Positions 34,114-43,813 are shown, counted from the stretch's first letter. The stretch: DNA of 64,000 nucleotides from Flavobacterium sp. ov086 (GCF_900187965.1 NZ_FZNL01000006.1:186001-250000); one strand, 5' to 3'. Notes: generated from the letters alone by a model not told the origin. Numbers and translations are program-made.

Positions 34114-36933
34114 ATGCCAGTATCGTATAAAAATATGGTCCTAAAAACTCTAAAAATAACTGGAATCACAGTGGCGAGTATCTTGCTATTACTGTATTTG
34201 ATTCCGTTGTTATTTCCGGGAACAGTTGCGTCTGAAGTAAAGAAAATCGCCAATGAACGTTTAGATACCAAAATGGATTTTTCGAAATCAAGATTGTCTT
34301 TTTTTACACATTTTCCTTCACTAACGGTTTCACTTGACAATTTATCACTTACCGGTTCGGCTCCATTTCGCAATGATACTTTGCTAAAAGCAGAACAAGT
34401 TGCTTTTGGAATTAACTTAAAAAGATTGATTTTTGACAACGAAGTAAAAATTAATAAACTCTATGTTTCTAAAGCTTTAATCAATATAATGGTCAGTCAA
34501 AAAGGAGAAGCCAATTACAATATTTATGTTGCTCCCGAAGATCGCGACAAAAAACCAAACGATCCAAATGAACCTGATGAAGGAACTGCGATTCGATTAG
34601 AACGAATAGACTTAGAAAATTGCCATGTAAAATACAATGATCGCTCGGCTAAAATTCTGATCGATGCAAAAGGTTTTAATTACGTTGGGAAAGGAAATCT
34701 AAGCGAAGATATTTTTGATTTAAATACAGATGCCCGAATCGATAAAGTAGATTTTTATTATAATCGAACAGCTTATCTTAGAAAAAAAGAAGTTCACGCT
34801 GATTTAATTACCAGAATTAATACACATGCACTTTCATTTATCCTTCAAAAAAACGAATTAAGAATCAATAAACTTCCTCTAAAATTTACAGGTTTATTTA
34901 CCATTTTAAGAGACGGATATAAAATCGACATTAAAGCGGCATCTGAAAATACAACTGTAAAAGATTTATTATCTGTAATGCCTCCTGAATATTTAACCTG
35001 GATGGACGAAACTGAAATCTCTGGAAATAGTGATTTGCTTTTTAGTTTTAAAGGAGATTATAATGTTGCAAAAAATCTAAACCCCGATTTAGCTTTTAAT
35101 CTAAAAATTGATAACGGTGCTATAAATTATCAAAATGCTCCTGCTCCATTAACCGGTTTTCAGATGGATCTAAATGCTATTTTACCTTCCCTTGACGTTG
35201 AAAAACTTTTAATTAATCTTAAAACTTTTAAATTTAAAGTGGGTGAAAAAGATTATTTCAACGCTTATTTACATAGTAAAGGTTTTAACGAAATGACGGT
35301 TGATGCCAGCGTAAAAGGCGCATTAGATCTTGCAACAGTTGATGCAGCACTGGGTTTGAATACTATTGAATTAAAAGGAATCCTGAAAACGAATATTCAG
35401 GCAAAAGGTATTTTTAGTACTTCAAAAAAACTATTTCCTAAAACGATTGGCGGAATTGCACTACATAACGGCTGGTTAAAAACGGACTCCTATCCTAACC
35501 CAATTACGGATATTACTTTTGTTGCCAATGTGTTAAACAAAGCCGGAACATTTAAGGATTTGATTGTTGCCGTTGCTCCCGCTTCTTTTGTTTTTGAAGG
35601 AAATCCAATGTATGTAAACGCTGCTTTATCAGATTTTAGTGATTTGGCTTATAATGCAAAAATAAAAGGTGAACTGAATGTTGGGCGTATTTATCAGGTT
35701 TTCTCCAGAAAAGGACTTGATGTAACCGGTTATGCAAAAGCAGATCTTTCACTGAAAGGAAAACAAAGTTACGCCACTAACGGACAATACAATAAACTGG
35801 ATAATAAAGGCACAATTATATTAAAAAACATTAAAGCAACCTCCGAACTTTTTCCGAAATCTTTCTTTATAAAACAAGGAAATTTCCGTTTTCAAAATGA
35901 GAAAATGTGGTTCGAAAAATTTGATGCTTCTTATGGAAAATCTGATTTTGCCATTAACGGATATTTACTAAATACCATTAATTATTTCTTAGAATCACAC
36001 GGAACTTTAAGCGGGAATTTCAATATGAAATCTAAACTGATTAATGTTGATGAATTTATGGCGCTTAAAAAAGGCGAAAATACAGATCGAAATCTGGAAG
36101 TGGAATACGCCAAAGAAGATCATCCAAAAATGAGCGGCGTTGTCATTGTGCCTAAAAACTTAAATGTTGCACTTACTGCAAATGCAAATAAAGTAGAATA
36201 TAACGGATTAGTTTTAAATAAACTTAACGGTAAAGTTGGTATTACAAAAGAAGGTTTTTATTTAGAAAATGTCGCTTTTAATATCATCGATTGTCTCTTA
36301 GGAATCAATGCTTCTTATAAAGATGAATCGCCAACATCGGCACATTTTGATGCACATTTTACAGCCAAAGATTTTAGCGTTCAAAGAGCTTACAAAGAAA
36401 TTCCGATGTTTCATGACATGATTACTGTCGCTGAAAAAGCACAGGGAATTATTTCTGTAGATTATAAAGTCAAAGGTGATTTAAACGGAAATATGGGACC
36501 AATTTACGAATCTCTGGAAGGCAAAGGAACGATAAACCTGCGTGATGTAAAAGTAAAAGGATTGAAATTATTTGACGGGATTAGCTCTAAAACCGGACAA
36601 AAAGGTCTGGACGATCCTAACCTGAAAGGAATTGAAATTAAATCATCTGTAGATAATAATTTAATTCATATAGAACCTTTTACGTTTAGTGTTGCAAGTT
36701 TTAAACCAACAATAAAAGGAACAACCAGTTTTGACGGACTTCTGGATTTACGAATGCGATTAGGATTGCCGCCATTTGGGATTATTGGTTTCCCGATTGT
36801 TATCACGGGAACACATGAAGATCCAAAAATTAAAATTTTCAGTAAAACGGGTCAAAAAATTGATGACGCTGTTTATGACGAAAAGCACAATAAAGTTATT
36901 AAAGAGGAAAAAGTAAGCAAACGAAAAAGTTAA
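34114..36933 (+). CDS. AsmA-family protein (periplasmic bridge-like)
   Basis: A 939-residue protein with one N-terminal membrane helix (about 17-35, GITVASILLLLYLIPLLF) and a long beta-rich periplasmic body. The start of the body, ANERLDTKMDFSKSRLSFFT, and HFPSLTVSLDNLSLTG match the AsmA N-terminal motif; the C-terminal GLPPFGIIGFPIVITGTHEDP is the AsmA-2 motif. An ATG at 34135 is an alternative start. AsmA-like proteins are thought to form long grooves that carry phospholipid across the periplasm. Next to MlaEFD this suggests a common lipid-transport job. Confidence 0.88.
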   Translation: MPVSYKNMVLKTLKITGITVASILLLLYLIPLLFPGTVASEVKKIANERLDTKMDFSKSRLSFFTHFPSLTVSLDNLSLTGSAPFRNDTLLKAEQVAFGINLKRLIFDNEVKINKLYVSKALINIMVSQKGEANYNIYVAPEDRDKKPNDPNEPDEGTAIRLERIDLENCHVKYNDRSAKILIDAKGFNYVGKGNLSEDIFDLNTDARIDKVDFYYNRTAYLRKKEVHADLITRINTHALSFILQKNELRINKLPLKFTGLFTILRDGYKIDIKAASENTTVKDLLSVMPPEYLTWMDETEISGNSDLLFSFKGDYNVAKNLNPDLAFNLKIDNGAINYQNAPAPLTGFQMDLNAILPSLDVEKLLINLKTFKFKVGEKDYFNAYLHSKGFNEMTVDASVKGALDLATVDAALGLNTIELKGILKTNIQAKGIFSTSKKLFPKTIGGIALHNGWLKTDSYPNPITDITFVANVLNKAGTFKDLIVAVAPASFVFEGNPMYVNAALSDFSDLAYNAKIKGELNVGRIYQVFSRKGLDVTGYAKADLSLKGKQSYATNGQYNKLDNKGTIILKNIKATSELFPKSFFIKQGNFRFQNEKMWFEKFDASYGKSDFAINGYLLNTINYFLESHGTLSGNFNMKSKLINVDEFMALKKGENTDRNLEVEYAKEDHPKMSGVVIVPKNLNVALTANANKVEYNGLVLNKLNGKVGITKEGFYLENVAFNIIDCLLGINASYKDESPTSAHFDAHFTAKDFSVQRAYKEIPMFHDMITVAEKAQGIISVDYKVKGDLNGNMGPIYESLEGKGTINLRDVKVKGLKLFDGISSKTGQKGLDDPNLKGIEIKSSVDNNLIHIEPFTFSVASFKPTIKGTTSFDGLLDLRMRLGLPPFGIIGFPIVITGTHEDPKIKIFSKTGQKIDDAVYDEKHNKVIKEEKVSKRKS

Positions 36934-36939
36934 ACTCAA

Positions 36940-37428
36940 ATGAAAACTAAAAAACAAACCAAAAGCAGTGCTTTCGAAAAATTTGCTACAAGTGTTTCTA
37001 AAGCCGCCGGAAGCACCCCCGCTTTTATTGGCGCTTTTTTGATTGTAGTAGTCTGGGCAATTTCCGGTCCTTTCTTTGATTACTCAGAAACCTGGCAATT
37101 GGTTATTAATACAGGAACTACCATTATTACTTTTTTGATGGTTTTTTTGATTCAGAAAGCGCAAAATAAAGATTCTCTTGCGATTCAACTAAAGCTAAAT
37201 GAATTAGTTGCCTCAAACGAGTATTCAAGTAATAGTCTGGTCGATATTGAAAGCATGACCGAAGAAGAAATGATTATTGTTCAAAAATATTATCACAGAC
37301 TAAGTGAACTTGCTAAAAAAGACGAAAGCATCAGAAATTCACATTCTATTGCCGAAGCTCACGAACAGCATGAACGCAAGGATAAAAACAGAACTAAATC
37401 ACGTACCCAAAATATTACCAAAAAATGA
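36940..37428 (+). CDS. Low-affinity iron permease family protein
   Basis: A 162-residue protein with two hydrophobic helices (about 30-46 and 57-75) around the motif SGPFFDYSETWQLVINTGTT, the signature of the Fet4-like/low-affinity iron permease family (PF04120), which has two transmembrane segments in bacteria. The remaining C-terminal part is a charged cytoplasmic helix. Bacterial members are not proven iron carriers. The stop overlaps the next start (ATGA), indicating cotranslation with the FAD oxidoreductase, and it follows the AsmA-like gene by 6 bases. Confidence 0.82.
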   Translation: MKTKKQTKSSAFEKFATSVSKAAGSTPAFIGAFLIVVVWAISGPFFDYSETWQLVINTGTTIITFLMVFLIQKAQNKDSLAIQLKLNELVASNEYSSNSLVDIESMTEEEMIIVQKYYHRLSELAKKDESIRNSHSIAEAHEQHERKDKNRTKSRTQNITKK

Positions 37429-38624
37429 AACTGCGCTCGACCGAAACTTTCTGGCCATTAAAAAATGCCATGTTACATAGTTATCCCTCTATAAATTCAG
37501 ATATTGATACTGATATTTTAATTATTGGCGGAGGAATAACAGGAGCTTTAATTGCATATAAATTAATAACCGAAGGCAAAAAAGTAGTCCTCGTTGATCG
37601 TCGGGATATTTGCAACGGAAGCACCGCCGCAAGTACCGCTTTACTTCAATATGAAATTGATGTTGCATTACATAAACTCATAGAATTAAGAGGATTAGAC
37701 TGTGCTCTTGACAGTTATAGAAATGGCAAAAAAGCCATTTTTGACTTAAGAGCTATTATCGATACCATAAAAAGTGATTGTCAATTTGAGTTCAAAAAAA
37801 GTATTTATTTTACTTCTCTAAAAAAAGATATTCCGTTTCTGAAAAAAGAATTTGACACTCGAAGACAACATGGGTTTGATGTTACCTGGCTAAGCCGATT
37901 TAATTTGAAAGAAATGGGATTAAATGCAATCGCAGCAATCGAATCTAAAACTGCCGCAATTATGGATCCTTATAAACTTGCCATTGATTTATTGTATTAC
38001 TGTCATCAAAACGGAATGCAGATTTTTGACCGAACCAATATTACCAGTATTCAAAATCAAAAGGAAAAATGCATTGCACACACCGAAAATAAATTCAGCA
38101 TTACAGCAAATCACATTATACATTGCAGCGGTTATGAAAGTACCGAAACATTGACGGAAAAAGTAGTCGATCTAAAAAGCACTTACGTAATCGCTTCCGA
38201 AAATCTGCCTTATTTACCAGCGGCTTTTAAAAATGCGATATTCTGGAATACATCGAATCCATACTTATATTTTAGAGCTACGGCAGATAACCGGATAATT
38301 ATTGGCGGTGGTGATGAAGATTTTAAAGATGCCAATAAACGCGATAAATTATTGCCAAAAAAAGAACGCTATTTGCTAAAACAATTTCATAGAAAATTTC
38401 CGCTGATTAATTTCAAAATGGACTATTCCTGGGCCGGAACTTTTGGAGAGACTCAAGATGGTTTGCCTTATTTTGGAAAACCAGATCCGAGAAAAAACGA
38501 ACATTACGTTCTGGGCTTCGGAGGCAACGGAATCACCTTTAGCGTCCTGGGAATGAATTCTATCCTTGATTCTATAAATAGCAAAAAAAATCAGGATCTG
38601 GAGTATTATAGGTTTGGAAGGTAA
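37425..38624 (+). CDS. FAD-dependent oxidoreductase (DAO family)
   Basis: A 399-residue flavoenzyme with the dinucleotide-binding motif ILIIGGGITGALIAYKL (about 31-47, GGGITG at 35-40), then the Glu/Asp end of the second strand (VVLVDRRDI), a long substrate domain, and the C-terminal FAD-closing loop YFGKPDPRK...GFGGNGITFSVLG. This order is typical of the D-amino-acid oxidase/glycine oxidase family. The substrate cannot be read. It overlaps the iron-permease gene by four bases. Confidence 0.85.
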   Translation: MKLRSTETFWPLKNAMLHSYPSINSDIDTDILIIGGGITGALIAYKLITEGKKVVLVDRRDICNGSTAASTALLQYEIDVALHKLIELRGLDCALDSYRNGKKAIFDLRAIIDTIKSDCQFEFKKSIYFTSLKKDIPFLKKEFDTRRQHGFDVTWLSRFNLKEMGLNAIAAIESKTAAIMDPYKLAIDLLYYCHQNGMQIFDRTNITSIQNQKEKCIAHTENKFSITANHIIHCSGYESTETLTEKVVDLKSTYVIASENLPYLPAAFKNAIFWNTSNPYLYFRATADNRIIIGGGDEDFKDANKRDKLLPKKERYLLKQFHRKFPLINFKMDYSWAGTFGETQDGLPYFGKPDPRKNEHYVLGFGGNGITFSVLGMNSILDSINSKKNQDLEYYRFGR

Positions 38625-38640
38625 AAAAGCTCATGCTTTT

Positions 38641-38757
38641 TTAAGGTGCAAAGTAACAAAGGTTCAAAGGTACAGAGGCTTCTGTAGAGACGCACAGCAG
38701 TGCGTATTCGCATGGATTAAGCGCACCTTTGAACCTTTGCCTCTATGAACCTTTGAA
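38641..38757. repeat. Dispersed repeat with GACGCACAGCAGTGCGT hairpin
   Basis: The left arm holds AGGTGCAAAG and AAAGGTTCAAAGGTAC; the right arm GCGCACCTTTGAACCTTTG; the centre is GAGACGCACAGCAGTGCGT. Relatives are at 39987-40009 and 44329-44426. It is downstream of two convergent genes and may act as a terminator. Confidence 0.65.
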
Positions 38758-38758
38758 C

Positions 38759-39709
38759 CTAAAGATTCAACTCCATCTGAATATTACAACGTTTATAAGG
38801 TGTTGCCAAACCATAAACTTTTTGAAAGCCCAGTTTATAATATAAATTAATTGCTGGTTTTAAGATTGTATTACTTTCCAGATATATTTTTTTTGCTCCT
38901 TCTTCTCTTGCACCATTTACGATTGCCTGACCTAATAAGAAACCAATATTTTTGCCTTGCGCTTTTGGTGAAACAGCCATTTTTGCCATTTCAAAATCAT
39001 AATTTGAATCTTTCATTTTTATTAAGGCACAAACACCCACAGGCTCGTTGCGATACAAAGCCACGTAAATCTTACCGCCTTTATTTAAAATATATTCCTC
39101 AGGATTGTCCAAAGCTTTATAATCTGCCTCTTCCATCTCGAAATAAGTAGAGATCCATTCAACGTTTAGTTGTCTAAAAGCATCACGATATTGAGGTGCA
39201 TACGAAACAATTTTTACATCCTGACTTTCGCGTAACTTCTTTTGTTCATTTACCCTTTTAAACAAACTTTTTTGATTGAGTAGAAATTCCCATTCTTCGA
39301 GTGCAGCCCAAAGGTTATGACTTGATTCTATGATTAAACCATCAACTGCAGCCTCAACATCTTTAAGTTGCAATTTTAATTCTTTCGAAAATTCTCTTCC
39401 TTGTGCTGTCAAACCAACAATATTTCGGCGTTTATCGTTGCTTTTCAGACTTTCTTCTACCAAACCAGCGGCAATCATTTCCTGAACAATCTTGCTCACC
39501 GATGGTTGTGAGTGCCCAATTTCGTTGGCAATCTCAGTAATTGTTATTTCTCTTTCTGCTATAAGCGTATAAAAAACCGGAAACCATTTTGGCATAAAAT
39601 TCATTCCGTACGACTCATATATTTTCGTAGCATCGTCAGTTATCATTGCTGTCATTAAACGTAATCGGCTCCCTAAAGCTACCTTACCTACTTTGTCAAA
39701 AAATTCCAT
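38759..39709 (-). CDS. MarR-GNAT fusion regulator/acetyltransferase
   Basis: A 316-residue protein in two parts. Residues about 1-140 are a MarR winged helix (SQPSVSKIVQEMIAAGLVEESL, then SNDKRRNIVGLTAQGREF as the wing). Residues about 165-316 are a GNAT domain with EPVGVCALIKMKDSNYDFEM, AVSPKAQGKNIGFLLGQAIV (CoA loop QGKNIG) and the ending YYKLGFQKVYG. This fusion is a known group that couples DNA binding to acetylation. It is a single gene with its own promoter and a perfect palindrome at the start site. Confidence 0.9.
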   Translation of the reverse strand: MEFFDKVGKVALGSRLRLMTAMITDDATKIYESYGMNFMPKWFPVFYTLIAEREITITEIANEIGHSQPSVSKIVQEMIAAGLVEESLKSNDKRRNIVGLTAQGREFSKELKLQLKDVEAAVDGLIIESSHNLWAALEEWEFLLNQKSLFKRVNEQKKLRESQDVKIVSYAPQYRDAFRQLNVEWISTYFEMEEADYKALDNPEEYILNKGGKIYVALYRNEPVGVCALIKMKDSNYDFEMAKMAVSPKAQGKNIGFLLGQAIVNGAREEGAKKIYLESNTILKPAINLYYKLGFQKVYGLATPYKRCNIQMELNL

Positions 39710-39723
39710 ATATAATTAATTAC

Positions 39724-39744
39724 ATAACTAGTTATACAAATGTA
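39724..39744 (-). promoter_or_regulatory. Promoter and perfect palindrome of the MarR-GNAT gene
   Basis: On the minus strand the -7 box TACATTTG (plus 39737-39744) is followed by the 12-base palindrome ATAACTAGTTAT (39724-39735). The protein is likely to repress its own transcription here. Confidence 0.65.
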
Positions 39745-39850
39745 TACAAAAATTATTTGTGACCAAATATTTTTTTAGGTACAAAGTTGCAAAGGGACAC
39801 AGGTTTGTCTTGATTTTTTTCTAAAAATCCTAAACTTATTATGAAAACAT

Positions 39851-39933
39851 GAGCCATAGCCCTGATAGAAGCGGTATCCTTTTTATTTTTTTTCAAAATA
39901 AAAAGATACAAGTGTAAAGCAGGAAACAGCTCC
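39851..39933 (+). repeat. Dispersed structured element, copy D
   Basis: It begins GAGCCATAGCCCTGATAGAA, goes on with GCGGTATCCTTTTT, and closes with AAAGCAGGAAACAGCTCC after an A/T stem. It matches copy C end to end. Confidence 0.7.
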
Positions 39934-39956
39934 AAAAAAAATAAAACAAAAAAAAG

Positions 39957-40107
39957 ACGCACTTCTGTACGTCATATCTGCGTCAAGACGCACTGCTGTG
40001 CATCTCTACATTAAAACCTTTGTCCCTTTGATCCACTGAACCTTTAAGCCCCCCCTAAGTATATAAAACCTTTGTCCCTTTGAACCTCTACACCTTTGAA
40101 CCTCGTC
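39957..40107. repeat. Repeats with CACTGCTGTGCATCTCTAC and CCTTTGTCCCTTTGA
   Basis: GACGCACTGCTGTGCATCTC at 39987-40006 and the recurrent CCTTTGTCCCTTTGA and CTTTGAACCT motifs are shared with 44403-44500. No gene is visible. Confidence 0.6.
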
Positions 40108-41166
40108 CTAAGCTGTAATAGCCAACGGATTCAAATTGAATTTATATTCTTTTGGACTGCAATTGAATTTTTCTTTGAAAATTTTAGAAAAATAACTTCT
40201 GCTGGTAAAACCTATGCAATAGACAATTTCGGAGATATTTAAGTCAGAAGTTCTGATTAGAATTTCGGCTTTAAGCACTCGCATATGTGTGATGTAATCA
40301 TTTACCGTTCTATTATGAATCATTTTAAAACCTTCTTGCAATTTATTTGGCGACAAACCCGCTTTTTTACTCAGCGATTTAATTGTAAAAGCTTCTTCGG
40401 GATTTGCTTTTATAGCTTCCGAAAGTTCTTTTATTTCCTCCATTTCTTTCAGGGTCAAACAATTTGTTTCTTTTCCCAAAGCGTTTAAATCATCTGTATG
40501 CTGTTGAATTTCCATTGCCAGAATAATTCTTAAAATTCCTTCTTTCAATAAATTTCTAACGATTCCCGTTTGTGTAATAGCATTTAGTTGTTCGATTTTT
40601 TCGGCAATTTTCACATTATACGAACCTATATAAAAGAAATTCTTAACGGCATTACTTTCAAAAAATGTTTCTTTGACTTTCTGATTCAAAGAATGCATTA
40701 TGTTTTGTTCTTCAACCCGGGTTCCCACTATAATTAAGGTAAATTTTGTTTTTTTATCCTTTTCAAAAAACAGAATATTATCCTCATTTTCTTCTGAAGT
40801 CACAATTGCCGTTTGAAAAGTTTTAAACTTTTGCTCTTCATCCGTAAACCCAAAACTGTGCGACAAACTTCCTTTAGAACAATACGCAAAATAAACCGGC
40901 GAAGATTTGACATTTAGAATATCCATACGAACATCTGTCAAAAAAGTCATATCAAATTGCACATACGAAATAGTATCGTTGAAAGAAGCACCAATAATTG
41001 ATCCTTTGCCAAAATTATTATCTACCTCAAGCGCATACTCCCCTAAGTCATAAGTCACTATTCCGCCAAAGTTCCTATTTAATTCTTCAAATATATTTTG
41101 AGTTTTCTCTGTATGTATGGTAACTATTTTCATTTTGTCGGGATTTAAAATTCTATAAATTCTCAT
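40108..41166 (-). CDS. AraC-family transcriptional regulator
   Basis: A 352-residue regulator. The N-terminal part (to about 230) is an unusual sensor without a clear cupin motif. The last 100 residues have the two AraC helix-turn-helix motifs: FTIKSLSKKAGLSPNKLQEG and SEIVYCIGFTSRSYFSKIF, followed by FKEKFNCSPKEYKFN. The second ATG, 33 bases downstream (MKIVTIHTEKT), is a possible start. It is a single gene between repeats and a divergent glycosylase gene. Target genes are unknown. Confidence 0.83.
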   Translation of the reverse strand: MRIYRILNPDKMKIVTIHTEKTQNIFEELNRNFGGIVTYDLGEYALEVDNNFGKGSIIGASFNDTISYVQFDMTFLTDVRMDILNVKSSPVYFAYCSKGSLSHSFGFTDEEQKFKTFQTAIVTSEENEDNILFFEKDKKTKFTLIIVGTRVEEQNIMHSLNQKVKETFFESNAVKNFFYIGSYNVKIAEKIEQLNAITQTGIVRNLLKEGILRIILAMEIQQHTDDLNALGKETNCLTLKEMEEIKELSEAIKANPEEAFTIKSLSKKAGLSPNKLQEGFKMIHNRTVNDYITHMRVLKAEILIRTSDLNISEIVYCIGFTSRSYFSKIFKEKFNCSPKEYKFNLNPLAITA

Positions 41167-41327
41167 GATAGATTTTACTTAAGAAGTAGTATTCTTGTAC
41201 TTGAAAATTATACTTCAAAGTTCGTCTTTACCCAGCCGAAAAATGTTATATAATTTTCTGCTTTTGTTTTATAATTACTTATAAATGATTACTTTAACTC
41301 AAACAAAATATTTCTTAATTCAAAAAA

Positions 41328-41810
41328 ATGAAAAGTTTCTCCTTCCGGCCCATAAGTAATAACGATGCTAAGATTCTGATTCTGGGTACAATGCCTGGTA
41401 CAAAATCCTTAGAACTTAATCAGTATTATGGACACACTCAGAATAATTTCTGGAAATTTATATTTACAATTCTCAAGGAAGATTTATCGACAGATTATGA
41501 AACAAGGAAAGCACTTTTACATAAAAACAAAATCGCTTTATGGGATGTACTTCAATATTGTGACCGTGTAGGAAGTCTTGACAGCGCAATAAAAAACGAA
41601 ATTGCTAATGATTTTGAAGCCTTTTTAAAGCAACATCCCAATATAAAAACCATTTTATTTAACGGACAAAAAGCGGCAGCTTTCTTCAAGAAATATGTTC
41701 ACTTAGAAAAATCCTACCAACTTATTACACTTCCCTCAACAAGTCCTGCAAACGCCAGTAAAACATTTCAATCTAAACTGGACGAATGGAAGATTATTTC
41801 GTCACTTTAA
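41328..41810 (+). CDS. DNA-deoxyinosine/uracil glycosylase-like protein (UDG superfamily)
   Basis: A 160-residue UDG-fold protein. The first catalytic region reads LILGTMPGTKSL (GTMPG at 20-24), then QYYGHTQNNFWKF with the Asn pair of the family 6 type, and the DNA-binding loop QLITLPSTSPANASK near the C terminus. These fit the hypoxanthine-DNA glycosylase group (family 6), which removes deaminated adenine. I cannot tell from sequence alone whether it prefers hypoxanthine or uracil. It is a single gene divergent from the AraC gene. Confidence 0.85.
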   Translation: MKSFSFRPISNNDAKILILGTMPGTKSLELNQYYGHTQNNFWKFIFTILKEDLSTDYETRKALLHKNKIALWDVLQYCDRVGSLDSAIKNEIANDFEAFLKQHPNIKTILFNGQKAAAFFKKYVHLEKSYQLITLPSTSPANASKTFQSKLDEWKIISSL

Positions 41811-42017
41811 ATCTCAAAGTTGAAATCATATAACTTTTCCCATTTAAAATATAACACCAACCATCTCTTTCTGCAATAATTTTACCATAACGAAATAAAA
41901 GCCAGTAAGAAGGAATTATGAGCAATTGAGGCTTTTCTAAATATAGATATTATTAAGAAAACTGTAAAAAGTTTAATTATAAAGGAAACATTGGTTATGT
42001 TAGTTTATTTTTGGGAA

Positions 42018-42052
42018 AAAGCTATTCTATTTTAGGGTAGCTTTGTTTTTTT
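42018..42052 (+). terminator. Terminator-like hairpin before the DUF6526 gene
   Basis: AAAGCTA and TAGCTTT with a 13-base loop, followed by GTTTTTTT. It may end the glycosylase transcript. The rest of the 41811-42077 spacer has no other feature. Confidence 0.65.
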
Positions 42053-42077
42053 AATACAAACCAAAAACCAAATAATT

Positions 42078-42512
42078 ATGAAAATTCAAACCTATTACAA
42101 TCATATACGGTTTTACACTCCACATCATTTTGTTTATTATCCTATCCTGATTTTGTTTTTAATTGCCAGCATTTATTTTGCAATTACAACAAACGACACT
42201 CTTATATGGTCGTTTATCAGTGTTGGTTTTGTGTTTTTATTCTGCTTGGCATTTATGTTACGTCAGCATTATGCAGTCATTTTGCAAAACCGAATCGTTA
42301 GACTAGAAATCCGTTATCGCTATTTTACCTTAACCGGAAAACGATTCGAAGAAATCGAATATAAATTAACCGACGATCAAATATTTGCCCTAAGATTTGC
42401 ACCCGACGATGAGTTTTTACCACTCCTTGAAGATGCTATAAAAAACAATCTCTCAGGCGACTCCATAAAAAAAGCAATCGTCCACTGGAAAGCAGATTAT
42501 AATAGAGTTTAG
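42078..42512 (+). CDS. DUF6526-like membrane protein
   Basis: A 144-residue protein with two membrane helices (about 20-36 and 45-62) and a cytoplasmic C-terminal part (FEEIEYKLTDDQIFALRFAP, EDAIKNNLSGDSIKKAIVHW). It resembles the DUF6526 family, as far as I recall it; no function is known. Its stop overlaps the stop of the convergent gene by a few bases. Confidence 0.65.
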   Translation: MKIQTYYNHIRFYTPHHFVYYPILILFLIASIYFAITTNDTLIWSFISVGFVFLFCLAFMLRQHYAVILQNRIVRLEIRYRYFTLTGKRFEEIEYKLTDDQIFALRFAPDDEFLPLLEDAIKNNLSGDSIKKAIVHWKADYNRV

Positions 42513-43693
42513 CTTTGAGGTTCTGAGATTTTCTTTTTGGAATTAAACAAGATATAAATCAAAAAAAGAATTACCCAAACCGTCACAATAACACCGAAGA
42601 AAATCGCAATAATTGATGGATGAAGGTATTTTGGTTCATAATATAATCGCTCAAGAGTACTAAATTTTTCTGCTAAAGCCTTTCGATCAAAATTATTTCT
42701 GATTGCATTCAGCGGTTCGTCATTATGATTTTTATAATACTCAACATCTTTGACAAGATTTTTGGGAACGAGCTGACTTTCGATTTTATATTTTTTAAAC
42801 AAAGTATCCAGTTTCTGGAAATTCAATTGTAAAGAATCTTGCTTATATTTATAAATTAACTTATATCTTGTAACAGCTGCCTGAAATTGTTGCTTCTCAA
42901 TTGGTATTCCGGTTACAGGTTTATACAGCGATTTATTTTCTAGAAAAATACAAATATCCTGATCATATTTTGGATTTACTTCTACACCTTTAAAAATGAT
43001 TTCCGTGCTGTCTTTGATGATCTTTTTTGCTATAATTCTTTTAGAAATTTCGTTTTTATCAAAACCAATTTTATCGAAAATCGTGTTTGTTGCAGCCGAA
43101 ACTTTATCAAAATCTGCCGTAAGAACCTTCAGCGTATCAATACTATAATAAGTGCTTTCTGTAATATAATTTTGATCCGAGATTAAAGTACTGTCCACAA
43201 CCTCAATAACGGGATACGGTTTTGGATACAAAATATTAACCGGATTAAATAGTTTCTCAGAACTATAAGAAGTATAATTATACAAAAACGGATTCAAAAC
43301 ATTCAGTAAATTTTTGTCTTTATTAAAACTGGTTTCAGACAACTCTGTTTTCAGTTTTGCATTTAGTCCAAAACTATAACTAACAAAAAATGAAAAACTC
43401 AACAAAGAAATCAACAGCAACAAAAAGCCAATTTGAAATAGTTTAGAAAATGGATATCCCTGTCTGGATTGGTTTTTAATTAAAAAAATCAGAAAGAAAA
43501 GCAAAAACAAACCACTTACAAAAAAGTGCGAAATAGAGACATCATCATAAAACTTAAACCTGTAGAACTCAAAGTAAATATTGATATTCCCAATACCTTC
43601 AAACTTAAAATAACCATATGTAAAATACGCCAAATGTATTACCAATAATACTCCAAAAGACTTTACGAAGAATTGCTTTAATTTTTTATCCAT
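42509..43693 (-). CDS. Hypothetical multi-span membrane protein
   Basis: A 394-residue protein with about four hydrophobic helices: three at the N terminus (about 7-27, 54-73, 85-107) and one near the C terminus (about 362-385, IIAIFFGVIVTVWVILFLIY). The 250-residue segment between them is soluble, probably periplasmic, and rich in Lys, Asp and Ile with no recognised motif. It is flanked on its start side by a long repeat-rich spacer and overlaps the convergent DUF6526 gene at its end. No function is proposed. Confidence 0.7.
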   Translation of the reverse strand: MDKKLKQFFVKSFGVLLVIHLAYFTYGYFKFEGIGNINIYFEFYRFKFYDDVSISHFFVSGLFLLFFLIFLIKNQSRQGYPFSKLFQIGFLLLLISLLSFSFFVSYSFGLNAKLKTELSETSFNKDKNLLNVLNPFLYNYTSYSSEKLFNPVNILYPKPYPVIEVVDSTLISDQNYITESTYYSIDTLKVLTADFDKVSAATNTIFDKIGFDKNEISKRIIAKKIIKDSTEIIFKGVEVNPKYDQDICIFLENKSLYKPVTGIPIEKQQFQAAVTRYKLIYKYKQDSLQLNFQKLDTLFKKYKIESQLVPKNLVKDVEYYKNHNDEPLNAIRNNFDRKALAEKFSTLERLYYEPKYLHPSIIAIFFGVIVTVWVILFLIYILFNSKKKISEPQS

Positions 43694-43813
43694 ATTTTTT
43701 TTCAGATTATACTTTCAAATATAGAGAATCAAATTTACATAACAATCACTCAGTATCTCAGGAATCCAAATAATTAGAAACAGTATAATAATCTGGGCAT
43801 GCCACCATTTAAA

